Positions 53,598 to 62,900 of a stretch of DNA of 64,000 nt are shown piece after piece (positions within the stretch are counted from its first letter, which is position 1; each line of letters opens with the position of its first letter). Where the stretch lies: positions 30,630-94,629 of the forward strand of contig JAFRFG010000015.1 in NCBI GenBank assembly GCA_017434455.1, given 5' to 3'. Under the pieces are notes generated by a model, which did not search any database, had not been told where the DNA came from, and saw only the letters and a list, made by a program, of their open reading frames with translations. Position numbers and translations under genes: made by a program. This DNA is from Thermoguttaceae bacterium (GTDB lineage Bacteria > Planctomycetota > Planctomycetia > Pirellulales > Thermoguttaceae).

Positions 53598-54143
53598 ATG
53601 CCCAAAAATCAAGAAAAGACCGTCCTGATTATCTCCTCCTCCCCCCGCAAGGGAGGGAATACCGAACGGCTGTGCGACAGCTTCGCCAAGGGGGCCAAAG
53701 CGGCCGGCCATAAGGTTCAAAAGGTCCGCCTGGCCGAAAAGACGATCGGTTTTTGCACCGGCTGTTACGCCTGTCAAAAGGGGAAGTGCCCCCAAAAGGA
53801 CGACGCCGCGCGGATTTTGAGCAAGATGCTCGCCGCCGATGTGATCGTCCTTTCCACGCCGGTCTATTTCTACACGATGACCGCGCAGCTGAAAGCCCTG
53901 ATCGACCGCTCGGTCGCCGTCTACCCGAATATCAAGAACAAGACGTTCTGCTACATTATGGCGATGGCCGACACCAAAAAGAAGATGTTCAAGGGGACGG
54001 TCGAGGCGCTCAACGGCTTTTTGGCCTGCTGCGAGGGCTCGACCGTCGCCGGCATGATCCAGGTGCCGGGGGTCTACGAAAAGGACGATATCCTCGGCAA
54101 CCCCGCCCTCGACGAGGCGTACGAGGCCGGGTTCCGGCTGTAA
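53598..54143 (+). CDS. Iron-sulfur flavoprotein-like FMN reductase
   Basis: 181 residues. N-terminal flavodoxin-type SSSPRKGGNTERL (about 13-25) binds FMN phosphate. Cysteines 53, 56, 59 and 64 (CTGCYACQKGKC, CX2CX2CX4C) match the compact cluster motif of archaeal iron-sulfur flavoproteins, whose [4Fe-4S] cluster passes electrons to FMN. STPVYFYTMTAQLKALIDR is the dimer and flavin-site signature. A role in oxidative-stress handling or anaerobic electron transfer is likely by family. Followed by a strong terminator that separates it from a convergent gene. Confidence 0.87.
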   Translation: MPKNQEKTVLIISSSPRKGGNTERLCDSFAKGAKAAGHKVQKVRLAEKTIGFCTGCYACQKGKCPQKDDAARILSKMLAADVIVLSTPVYFYTMTAQLKALIDRSVAVYPNIKNKTFCYIMAMADTKKKMFKGTVEALNGFLACCEGSTVAGMIQVPGVYEKDDILGNPALDEAYEAGFRL

Positions 54144-54166
54144 TCAGGGGACTGTAAAATTCCCCC

Positions 54167-54199
54167 AAAAAGAACCGCCTCTGGGGCGGTTCTTTTTTT
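54167..54199 (+). terminator. Terminator between convergent genes
   Basis: 9-bp stem AGAACCGCC / GGCGGTTCT with a 5-nt loop, A-rich before and T7 after. The A-run makes it usable on the minus strand too. Confidence 0.9.
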
Positions 54200-54204
54200 A
54201 TGAT

Positions 54205-56808
54205 TTACTCGTAACAAAATTCCGCCGAAAGGACCGCGTCCTCCTCGGGGACTAACCGCAGCCAAAACGCGCCGAGCGACTCGGGGAGGGTCTCGTCGAT
54301 CACCTGGCCCCCGGCGAGGGTATAACACTTGACTTCATGGAAGATCCCCTGTCCGGCGAAATCGGCCTCCAGCCGAACGCGCGCCGAAGGCCCCTCGTCG
54401 TGCCGCTCGATCCGCACATGTTTGGCGGCGTAGCCGTGGGCCAGGCACGGGTCGGAGGGAACCTCGGCATTGACCGGCTGCCGCGACCACAGGCCGATCC
54501 GGCCGGTCGGCCGGCCGAGCCGCCACAGATCATCGACCGCCCCGAACCAAAGGGCGTGATTCTCATCGAGCCGAAGCCAGCGGCCGTTCATCTCTTGCGC
54601 GCCGCCTTGCGTGTTCACCTCCTCTTGCCGCAGGCCGACCGACAGAACCAAAAGCCCCCGCCACGAGGCGTAGTCGTCGACGCGCAGGGGATGGGAGGCG
54701 ATCGGGCGGATTCCCCAAAAGCCCCCGGCGTTCTCGGCCGGAAGCTCGTAGAAGGTCCCCGCCGCGTGGAAGAGATCCCGCTCGGTGCAGACCTCGCGGT
54801 CGTGGCGGCAGCGGTTCTCTTCGGCGCGGCCGCTGTCGCTCAAGGCGCGCCAGCGGTCGGTCACGGGAAGGAGAAAACACTTGCCGTGATCGTCGGTAAT
54901 CGTCACCTTATCGGCGGTAACCTCCGGGCAGACCTCGGGGAGCGGAACCTTCCCGGCGGTTTCGCGGGCCGTTGCCTCGTCCATCGGCCGGACGGCGAAC
55001 CGGCCGCCGCCGGGGGCCAGATCGACCATAAACCCCTTTTGGCCGCCGTCGGGGTCCGTCACCACGCGCAGCGCCCTTTCGGCGTCGGACCAAAGAAGCG
55101 ACCGGCCGGGGATCGGGCTCCCCACCTCGGGAAAGCCGGAAAAGATCTCCTCGGGAACCGTACCGCGCGAATCGTCGGGGAGACAGACCAGGTACGCCGA
55201 GGCGCTCGTCCCCGAGCGGTCGGCTTTAACGCGGATCCATTCCCCCGGGGCAGCGCGGTCGAATTCCAGAAAACCGCGCCCATCCGGCAGCGCGGCGGTT
55301 TGAAGCGTCTCCCACCGGCCGTCGCCGGCGCGGTCGATCTCGACGGTCACCGCCGCGCTTTGGCCGTCGCCGAAATCAACAAACAGCGCGCGCTTCGGCC
55401 AGCCGGCGAAGAGGATCGGATCGGAGGGGAGATTCGCCTCGACGGCCTGGTTTTTCCACAGCGCCCCGGCGGCGTACGGCGGGCCCAAACACGAGAGGGT
55501 CTCGGGCCGGACAAACCAGAGGTTCGACTGTGAACGCCCCGGCGCGCAAAGCGTCCCCTTATAGCGCCGCTTATTGATAAACTCGCTGCGTGCCGCGTCG
55601 TCGCAGCCGCAGACAATCCAGCGGCCGTCGCCGAAGGCGTCCCACCGGCAAAAATCGCCGATCACCTTCAAATAGGCGCTCTTCGGACGAATCCCCGCCG
55701 CGCGCGAGGCGGAAAAATCGGCGGGGAAATCCCAAAACATCCCGTGCATCGTCATCAGCAGCGGCCCGCTCGGCGCGGAGGCGCCAAGAGCGGCCGCCCC
55801 CGGCGCGATGTTTCGAATCCGAGGCCACTCGGTATTCCAGCCGTGGGCCCCGTCGTAGCAGCGCGACCCTTTGGGGAGCCGGTATTTTGTCCACTTGCCG
55901 CCGTCCAGCAGCATCACGAACACGGAACGATCGTCCCAGCCGCTCACCCAGATCGGGTCGTCGTCGTCACCGCCGCTGTGGATTCCTCCCCGCGAGGTCA
56001 CCTCGCAGCACTGCGCGCGAAGAACCGTCTCCCACCGGAGCGGCTCTTCCCCCGGTTTGGGGAAAAACCACTGGCCCAGCGCCCCGGAAGGGATGGTCGG
56101 GTCGATGAGCGCCTCCGGGGTCTGTTCGCCGTTGTTCGCGTAAACCAGCCGCCCCTGCCCCGAATAAAACCCCTTGCCGTGATAGCCGGGGAGGATATCT
56201 TCCCCGCGGCCCGGCATCGCGCGGACGGTCCGGCCGGGGGCCCGGGGGTCGTCGGGTTTGACGTTGGTATCGCGCCACAGCTCGACCGCCTCGAGCGTCT
56301 TAACATCGATCTCGTAGAACCCCTCCTCCATCGTCGCGCAGAGAATTTTTCTTTCCGGCTCGCTCAGGTGGCGGGCGAAACCGGTCAGGCGCCCCGGCAT
56401 CCGGCCCGGCGGAATCACCCGGACCTTCCCCTCCCGGTCGATCACGTACGGCCCGAGGAAGAGCTGCCGCGAAGGGTCGTGGATCATCCTCCCGGCGTGG
56501 GTCCCCCCGACCGAGGCGGGATGAACTTTCAGCGCCGACTCGGGGGTGACCTCACCTAAAATATCGCTCGAGCCGAACGGGCAATGGGGGCCGTAGGTGA
56601 TCAGCCAGAGCCGATCGGCCCAGGGAACGACCGCGCCGGTCCCGCACTCATCCTCGTCGTTGGAGTACGACAGCCCCGGGAAGATCCCCGAAAAAGAAAA
56701 CCCGCCGGCCTCCTCGGCGGGAAGCGGTCGGCACGGCGCCGATAAACACGCCAACAGACAAAGAATCACCGTCGTTTTGTTGTTGAACCGCGCCGATCGT
56801 TTCGACAT
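54205..56808 (-). CDS. Large secreted protein of unknown function
   Basis: 867 residues with a signal peptide (TTVILCLLACLSAPCRPLPAEE). No family recognised. The body is rich in W, G, D and aromatic residues and looks all-beta, with repeated Gly-Asp-Asp and WD-type segments such as LWLITYGPHCPFGSS, LFLGPYVIDREGKVRVIPPG and WVSGWDDRSVFVMLLDGGKW; beta-propeller repeats are possible in the first 450 residues. Two cysteine-containing regions near 275 and 405 could form disulfides. Nothing shows a catalytic site. It stands alone between convergent and divergent neighbours; a surface carbohydrate- or protein-binding role is only a guess. Confidence 0.7.
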   Translation of the reverse strand: MSKRSARFNNKTTVILCLLACLSAPCRPLPAEEAGGFSFSGIFPGLSYSNDEDECGTGAVVPWADRLWLITYGPHCPFGSSDILGEVTPESALKVHPASVGGTHAGRMIHDPSRQLFLGPYVIDREGKVRVIPPGRMPGRLTGFARHLSEPERKILCATMEEGFYEIDVKTLEAVELWRDTNVKPDDPRAPGRTVRAMPGRGEDILPGYHGKGFYSGQGRLVYANNGEQTPEALIDPTIPSGALGQWFFPKPGEEPLRWETVLRAQCCEVTSRGGIHSGGDDDDPIWVSGWDDRSVFVMLLDGGKWTKYRLPKGSRCYDGAHGWNTEWPRIRNIAPGAAALGASAPSGPLLMTMHGMFWDFPADFSASRAAGIRPKSAYLKVIGDFCRWDAFGDGRWIVCGCDDAARSEFINKRRYKGTLCAPGRSQSNLWFVRPETLSCLGPPYAAGALWKNQAVEANLPSDPILFAGWPKRALFVDFGDGQSAAVTVEIDRAGDGRWETLQTAALPDGRGFLEFDRAAPGEWIRVKADRSGTSASAYLVCLPDDSRGTVPEEIFSGFPEVGSPIPGRSLLWSDAERALRVVTDPDGGQKGFMVDLAPGGGRFAVRPMDEATARETAGKVPLPEVCPEVTADKVTITDDHGKCFLLPVTDRWRALSDSGRAEENRCRHDREVCTERDLFHAAGTFYELPAENAGGFWGIRPIASHPLRVDDYASWRGLLVLSVGLRQEEVNTQGGAQEMNGRWLRLDENHALWFGAVDDLWRLGRPTGRIGLWSRQPVNAEVPSDPCLAHGYAAKHVRIERHDEGPSARVRLEADFAGQGIFHEVKCYTLAGGQVIDETLPESLGAFWLRLVPEEDAVLSAEFCYE

Positions 56809-56847
56809 TCGCTCACCTCGCCGCTGGAATGGATTGCTAAGGGAGAA

Positions 56848-56887
56848 AGAAAAAACGCCCCCTGAGGCAAAAAGCGGCGGGGGCGTT
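56848..56887 (-). terminator. Terminator of the PduS/BMC-T operon
   Basis: On the minus strand AACGCCCCC pairs with GGGGGCGTT around a 16-nt loop, followed by six T; it lies about 40 bases after the BMC gene stop codon. Confidence 0.85.
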
Positions 56888-56927
56888 TTCGTTATTCTAA
56901 AACCGCGCGAACGCGGGGAGGGCTGTT

Positions 56928-57485
56928 TTACAGGTAATCCTCGAACAGCTCGCGCTGCGGGCGGGCGATCACGGTGGTCGAGACCAGCAGCCCGTGCTTC
57001 TTCACCTCGTCGGCGGCGGCCTCCACGGCGGCCTCGACGTTGGCGACCGTACCGGTCATCATCAGCAGCCCCTTCCCTCCCATCGCCATCGCCATATTAA
57101 GGCGAAACAGCGTGACGTTGGCCGCCTTGGCGGCGACATCGGCGGCGACCAGGGCGCTGGTGGCGCTAAAGGTCTCGATCACCCCAAGCGAGCCGATCTC
57201 CTCGGGGGAGAGGACGACCGATTGGGCCATCGCCGGGAAAAGCGCCGGGTGAACGCTCGGAACCATCAGATGGTCGACGACAAACTCACCGCCGATATCC
57301 AGCGCGGTCTTCACCGCCGCCTCGACATCGCTGACCAGGCCGGTAAAGACGACGAGGAATTTCCCCGAACAGATCGTCCGCGCGATCAGAAGCTCGACCG
57401 TCGCCGACTTGAGGAGTTCATCTTCGGCGCGATAGCCGGCGCCGATGCTCGAAAATTCAATTGCCCCGATAGCCGCGTTATTCAT
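56928..57485 (-). CDS. BMC-T microcompartment shell protein (PduT-like)
   Basis: 185 residues with two tandem BMC domains: AIGAIEFSSIGAGYRAEDELLKSA (5-28) and SLGVIETFSATSALVAADVAAKAA (near 98-121). This is a trimeric pseudohexamer shell tile. Cys39 in ARTICSGKFLVVF sits where PduT has its pore cysteine, which with its two copies in the trimer binds one [4Fe-4S] cluster. It lies 69 bases after the PduS-like gene on the same strand. No hexameric BMC-H or BMC-P gene is in the window, so this is either a satellite locus or the end of the shell set. Electron transfer across the shell is the established PduT role. Confidence 0.92.
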   Translation of the reverse strand: MNNAAIGAIEFSSIGAGYRAEDELLKSATVELLIARTICSGKFLVVFTGLVSDVEAAVKTALDIGGEFVVDHLMVPSVHPALFPAMAQSVVLSPEEIGSLGVIETFSATSALVAADVAAKAANVTLFRLNMAMAMGGKGLLMMTGTVANVEAAVEAAADEVKKHGLLVSTTVIARPQRELFEDYL

Positions 57486-57554
57486 AGGAATATCTCTTCT
57501 TTGATTGTTTGTGATGTGATGAATCCCTTAAAACTGGGTGACGCAAAAATCGGT

Positions 57555-58880
57555 TTACGCCTCGATTCGGATCGACTCGTCGCTCACCGCGGTGACCACC
57601 CCGTCGATACTGGCGTGAAGGTCGGCCCCCAGCGCCGGCTTGCCGTCGGCGACGGGACGAACGGCGACCGGCTCGCCGCGGTGAACCTGCTGTCCGGCGT
57701 GAACCGTCGGGGTCAGCGGCGCGCCGATATGCTGCTTGAGCAGCAGTTCGACGGCGCGAACCTCGATCGGCCGCCCGAGCAGTTCCCCTTTATTGACGAA
57801 CCGATCCAGGCCGATGCGCTGCATCAGCCGGTGGGTCGGGGTCTGGCGCATCGACATCATTCGGGCCGCCCGCTCGGGATGGAACGGCGGATTTTCCATG
57901 CGCTTCTTCTCGGCCATCAGGCGGCGCTTGTTTTCGGCGTTGACCCCCTTCGGGTCGAGCCCCTCGGGGCAGGAGCAGTAGCTGCACAGGTTGCACTCCG
58001 AGCAGTAGAGCGTTCCGGGGAACTCGGCCCGGCCGGTCCCGGAGAAGCCGACGCTGCGCATCGACTTGGCCGGCTCGATCGGGTGGCCGAGCAGATAGCG
58101 GGGGCACATCTCGGTGCAGTGCGAGCACTGATCGCACGCGGCCCGCGCGACCCGGCGGGTCCGCTCCCAGCTCCAGCTCTTGCGCCGGACGATGAAATGA
58201 TCTTTCGGAAGCACAATAATGCCGCCGGTGGTCTTGGTCACCGGGCCGTCGAGCGACTCGACCAGCGTCCCCATCATCGCCCCGCCGAGGATAAACGACG
58301 GATCGTCGATCTCCGCCCCGCCGGCCGCCGCCAGGCAGACCGACAGGGGAGCGCCGATCGGGACGCAGACCGAACAGGGATTGCGAACCGCCCCGGCGAC
58401 GGTGATGTACTTATCTACCACCGGGAGCTCTTCGGCGCGGGCGACGTTCAGCGCCGTCTCGACGTTCATCACCACCGCGCCGACGGCCAGGGGAATCCCC
58501 CCCGGGGGGATCACGCGGCCGAGGGTCTGCCAGATGAGAATAAACTCATCGCCGGAAGGATAGACATCGTCCAGCGGGCCGATCGACATCCCCTCGCGCA
58601 GAAGCGGGGCGACCGAATCGATCACCCGCTGGTACTTGCGCTTGATCCCGACGACGCCGCGCCGCGCGCCGGTCAGCTCCATCGCCCGGGCCAGCCCCTC
58701 TATCACGGCGCGCCCCTCTTTGACCAGGAGCTCTTTGTCTTTGTGGAGAAGGGGCTCGCACTCGGCCCCGTTAATCACCACGGTATCGGCCTTGCCGGAG
58801 AGCTTGACGTGGGTCGGGAAACCCGCGCCCCCCGCTCCGACAACTCCCGCTTTCGCGAGTATTTCAGTCGTAATCGGCAT
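57555..58880 (-). CDS. PduS-like RnfC-domain electron-transfer flavoprotein
   Basis: 441 residues. The RnfC-type FMN/NADH-binding opening GVVGAGGAGFPTHVKLSGKADTVVINGAECEPLL is near residues 11-45. Two [4Fe-4S] motifs, CDQCSHCTEMCP and CSECNLCSYCSCP, lie near 258-310. In the propanediol microcompartment PduS reduces cobalamin or moves electrons through the shell, and it binds PduT. The BMC-T neighbour fits exactly. The ATG at 58880 is the second of two in-frame starts; the earlier one at 58901 adds seven residues and neither has a clear Shine-Dalgarno site. Confidence 0.92.
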   Translation of the reverse strand: MPITTEILAKAGVVGAGGAGFPTHVKLSGKADTVVINGAECEPLLHKDKELLVKEGRAVIEGLARAMELTGARRGVVGIKRKYQRVIDSVAPLLREGMSIGPLDDVYPSGDEFILIWQTLGRVIPPGGIPLAVGAVVMNVETALNVARAEELPVVDKYITVAGAVRNPCSVCVPIGAPLSVCLAAAGGAEIDDPSFILGGAMMGTLVESLDGPVTKTTGGIIVLPKDHFIVRRKSWSWERTRRVARAACDQCSHCTEMCPRYLLGHPIEPAKSMRSVGFSGTGRAEFPGTLYCSECNLCSYCSCPEGLDPKGVNAENKRRLMAEKKRMENPPFHPERAARMMSMRQTPTHRLMQRIGLDRFVNKGELLGRPIEVRAVELLLKQHIGAPLTPTVHAGQQVHRGEPVAVRPVADGKPALGADLHASIDGVVTAVSDESIRIEA

Positions 58881-58936
58881 AGCAATTCGCCCGTAAGCCA
58901 TGAAAGTGAATCAAACGGTGACTTTCGACGCGTTAG

Positions 58937-58965
58937 ATTATACAAAATTTAGAAGGATGATAAAA
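58937..58965 (-). promoter_or_regulatory. Promoter of the PduS/BMC-T operon
   Basis: Minus strand TTTTAT (58965-58960), 17-bp spacer, TATAAT (58942-58937). The -35 is poor. Confidence 0.5.
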
Positions 58966-58973
58966 GACGCGCC

Positions 58974-59059
58974 TTAGGAGTTTTATCGGCCGCGAATGTC
59001 TCAAAACTTGCCTCGGCCCGGGCGCGGCGTTATAATCCTTCGTTAGGGGTTTTATCGGC
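58974..59059. repeat. Direct repeat pair flanking a promoter
   Basis: TTAGGAGTTTTATCGGC at 58974-58990 and TTAGGGGTTTTATCGGC at 59043-59059: 17 bases, one mismatch, 69 bases apart, on each side of the promoter at 59008-59036. They could be operator sites for one or both divergent promoters. Confidence 0.55.
59008..59036 (+). promoter_or_regulatory. Promoter of the zinc-ribbon gene
   Basis: TTGCCT (59008-59013), 17-bp spacer, TATAAT (59031-59036). Confidence 0.75.
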
Positions 59060-59159
59060 TAAAGGAACGCCCGGGGCGAACCTCCGCGGCGAAAAAACCA
59101 TCCGGCTCAAAAATCGATCATACCGGGTACAAAACAGGCACAAGACGGGTACAAGAAGT

Positions 59160-59888
59160 ATGTCCGACGGGAAGAAGATTCAACAGGCGCTGCAGAACGT
59201 CCACCTGAACCTCTCGATGCTCACTACCCTCGACGAGCGTCTCGCCCGGCTGCGGCGCCGCCGCGAGGCGGCCGCGAAAAAGGTCGACCAGGCCAAAGCC
59301 CAGCTCGATCAGGTCCTCGCCGAGAAAAACGCCCTGACGCTGGCCGCCCGCGAAAAAGAAAAAGAAATGGCGGCGGCCGAGGCGGCCATCAACCGGCGCA
59401 AAGAGCAGCTTTCCGAGGCAAAGACCAATAAGGAGTTCCAGTCGCTCAAAGAGCAGATCTCCCTCGACCAAGAGAAAAACAACCAGCTGGCCGACGAGAC
59501 GATCGAGGCGATCGCCGCCGCCGAAGAGTTTGAGGAACAGGTCACCGCGGCCAAAGAAGAGGTAACCAAGGCCGAGAAGACCGCCGAGACGTTCCGGGCC
59601 TCGTGCGACGAGGAAGCGAAGGTGATCGAGGACGATACCGCGCAAGTTCAGATTGATCTGAAAAAGGCGGTCGAGAATCTCCCGGGCGACTTCCGCACCC
59701 TGTACGATCGCGCCATCGAATATCACGGCCGCGGCGGCCTGGTCCCGGTGATCGACCGCGGATACTGCGGACACTGCCGCCGCGAGATCCCCCCGCAGTT
59801 CGTTGTGAACCTCCTCAAGGGGGAACCGTATCTGTGCCAGACGTGCGGCTACCTGCTGTTTATCCCCGACGATTTTTACAAGCCATAA
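59160..59888 (+). CDS. Coiled-coil protein with C-terminal C4 zinc ribbon
   Basis: 242 residues. Residues 15-175 form a long Glu/Lys/Ala-rich coiled coil (RLRRRREAAAKKVDQAKAQLDQVLAEKNALTLAAREKEKEM). The C-terminus has CGHC near 203-206 and CQTC near 226-229, a zf-RING_7-type ribbon that binds zinc and often nucleic acid or protein. Proteins of this layout (CT398/FlgZ-like in some bacteria) have no settled role; one guess is export or RNA-polymerase association. No signal peptide. AAGAAGT precedes the ATG. Confidence 0.85.
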   Translation: MSDGKKIQQALQNVHLNLSMLTTLDERLARLRRRREAAAKKVDQAKAQLDQVLAEKNALTLAAREKEKEMAAAEAAINRRKEQLSEAKTNKEFQSLKEQISLDQEKNNQLADETIEAIAAAEEFEEQVTAAKEEVTKAEKTAETFRASCDEEAKVIEDDTAQVQIDLKKAVENLPGDFRTLYDRAIEYHGRGGLVPVIDRGYCGHCRREIPPQFVVNLLKGEPYLCQTCGYLLFIPDDFYKP

Positions 59889-59964
59889 ACCACCCTTTCG
59901 GCGCGGAGGGGGAAGACGCTTTTTCGCCGACGTACCGCCCTTTCGCGCGAGGTTCGCCTAAATC

Positions 59965-62900
59965 GTGATCGTTCTGCTCCCCTGCTACAGTCTCGAGGAT
60001 TTCTCCATCTACCGCGCCGAGGAGGAGGCCGGCGAGATCTTCTCCGCCTTTTCGGCCGCCTACCACCCGGCGCTGATCGAAGCCCTGGGCAAGACCCCCC
60101 GCTGGGAGCGGGCGGGGAACCCGACCGCCAACATCCCGCACCGGCTGGTGATCATCCCCCCCTGCTGCGAAAGCAAGGTCCCGCGCCAATGGCTCAAGAA
60201 CGCGGAGGAATCGGGGGCGGTGATCGTCCGCGACAAGAGCACGCGCGAGGAGATTGCCGCCGAGGCGCTCGAAAAACTCGGCGCCTCGCCGGAAGGTTTC
60301 GACCAGGACGACGTCGAGACCTTCTACGCCCTGGGCTACTGCCATTTGTCCTCGGAACTGGTCTCGCGCAAACTGCGCTACATGAGCAACCTCGATACCC
60401 AAAACTTCTTTAAAAAGATCGAGGAGGCGGTCCCCCGCCTGCGCGCCGGGGAGCGCGACCGGTACGAAAAGGCGATTCGCCGCGCCTTTGAGCTGCTGGC
60501 CGAATCGAAGACCTACTTTTTCCCGACAGCGTCGCGCATCGTCGAATTAACCTGGCTCGACCGCCAAAGTTTCGACGCCCTCGGCGCGATGCTGACGCGG
60601 CGGCGGCGCCGCGGCGAGGCGACCAACCTGGTGCTGTCGACCTGCCAGGCCGCCTGGCTGGAGGAAGAGGCCCCCGAGGTGATGGCGCTTTTGCGCGAGG
60701 AGATCGCCGCGCGCCGGGTCCGCGTGGTCGGCGGCGACATAAACGAGGCCCCCCTGTACCTGCTTCCTCCCGAGGTGATCGCCCGCCGTCTGCTGGACGC
60801 CCATCGGTTCTACGCCGAAAAACTCGGAACCGTCCCCACCCTCTACGGCCGCCTCAGCGCGGGATTCTCTCCCCTGCTCGGGGAGATCCTCCCCCTTTGC
60901 GGCTATCGGGGCGCTTTGTTCTTCACCCGCGACGGCTGGAGACCGAACAAAGAGAACCAAAGCCGAATCGACTGGACCGGCGCGGGGCCCAACCGCCTGG
61001 CGCTGCTGTCCCGGAACCCCCTTTCGGCCGAGAGCCACAAGACCTTTATGGAGTTCTCGGACAAGGTCGGCTACAACGCCAGTTCCGACTACGCCCAGAC
61101 GATCGTCCTGGAGCACCGCCCGGGCCGCGAGCGCCCCTGGCTGGCCGATATGGCCCGGATGAACCGCTTCGCCAAGGTCCTCGGCGAGGTCACCGATTTG
61201 GAAAAGTATTTCGACGCGACCAAGAGCACCGCCTACCGCAAAGAGTGGGGCTTCGACCAGTTCAAGACGAACTTCCTCACCCGCGCCGTCAAAGAGAACC
61301 GCCCCTGCCCGGTCGGGCTGTGGCCGCGGTACTTCCGCCTCCAAAAAGAGATGGCCCGGGGGACGGCCGCGGTTCTTTTCGCGGCGCTTTCCGTCAAAGA
61401 GCGCTCGTTCGCGGCCCTGCCGCGGCTCGATCAGCTCAGCGAGAAGGGGACGGTTTTGGAACAGACCGAGGAGGCGCTCGAATCGGTCCTCTTCCGCCCC
61501 CTGTCGCAGGAACTCGATTTTGGCCCGGAAGACCAAGCCGATCCGAACGCTCAAGCCGGGCAGGAAGAAAAAATCGATCAGGCGGCCCAAAAGGCCGAAG
61601 AGCAGATGCAAGCGGCCCTGCGGCGCCTGGCCGAATTGCCGTCGGAAGAACAGCGGCACAAGATTTTTGATCTTTCCCTGGCCGAACTGCTCCACGGCGC
61701 GCTGTGTGAGGAAGGTGCCGCCGGCAGAGGCGATTTCTACGCCAATCTCACGCCGTCGAGCCGCTCACGGGCGATCGCGCGGCCGGGGGATATCCCGGAC
61801 GAGATCGCGCCGCTGCTGCGCCGCCGCGGCGAGGAGACGATCCTGACCCTCCCCCCCTACAGCGCCGTCTGGCTGGCCGAGGGGACCGTCGCCCCGAGCG
61901 AACCGGCCGAAACCAAAGAAAACGGAACCGGCCCGGAACAGACCAAGAACGAACAGACCAAGGCCGAACAGCCCAAGCGGGTATCGCTGTGGCGGCGGCT
62001 CACCGGCAAGGGGACGCCGGACAAACAGCGCCCGGCGGCGATGGCGAACCATCGGCGCGAGCGCTTCTCGGACGGGACGCCGGACAACTTCTACACGATC
62101 CGAAACCGCTTCTTCGAGATGAAGATCGACGAGGCGACCGGTCAGGTGCGCTCGATCAAGACCTTCTCGGCCCCGTCGGTTCGAACCGGCGGCGGGATCC
62201 TGCGCCAGCCGGCGATGGGGAACCGCCTCGCCTGGCAGCCGGCCTACCGGCTCGGCGGCGCGCAGCTTCAGGCCGACTCCCGTCCGGAAAACGCCCCCGG
62301 CTACGGCTATTCGATCGCGGCGGCCGACTCGATCGAGATCCTCGCCGAAGGCCCGCCGCGCGCCGTCGTCCGGATCACCGGCCGATTGTGTCTCCCCGAC
62401 GGGAGCAAGGCCGCCGCCTTCCAAGAGACGATCACCGTCGCGGAAGGGGAACCGTTCATCGATGTGGAACTGACTATCGATCCCGAGACGACCCTCCCCG
62501 CCGGGCGGCCTTGGGAAAACTACTACGGCGTCCGGTTCGCCTGGAACGATACGCTGGCGACGGTCTTCTCGGGGGTGGGCGGCCGACTCTGGCGAACCGA
62601 CCGCGATTACCTTCAGGCGCCGGAGTGCGTCGACATTCAAAGCGACAAGTCGATCCGTCTGTCGATCTTCCCGCGGGGGCTCCCCTTCTTCCGCCGCTGG
62701 GGGATGCGCCAAATGGATATGGTACTTATTCCCAAGAGTGAAACCGAGCGCTCTTTCCGCTTTCGGGTCGGCATCGACCTGGAGGACCCCGCCGCCGAGG
62801 CGCGCCGCTCGCTCGAACCGGCGATGCTCCATCTGTCCGGCGTCCCGGCCACCCGCCGGGGGCTGATAAACTTCCTGACCATCGAACCGGCCGCCGTCCG

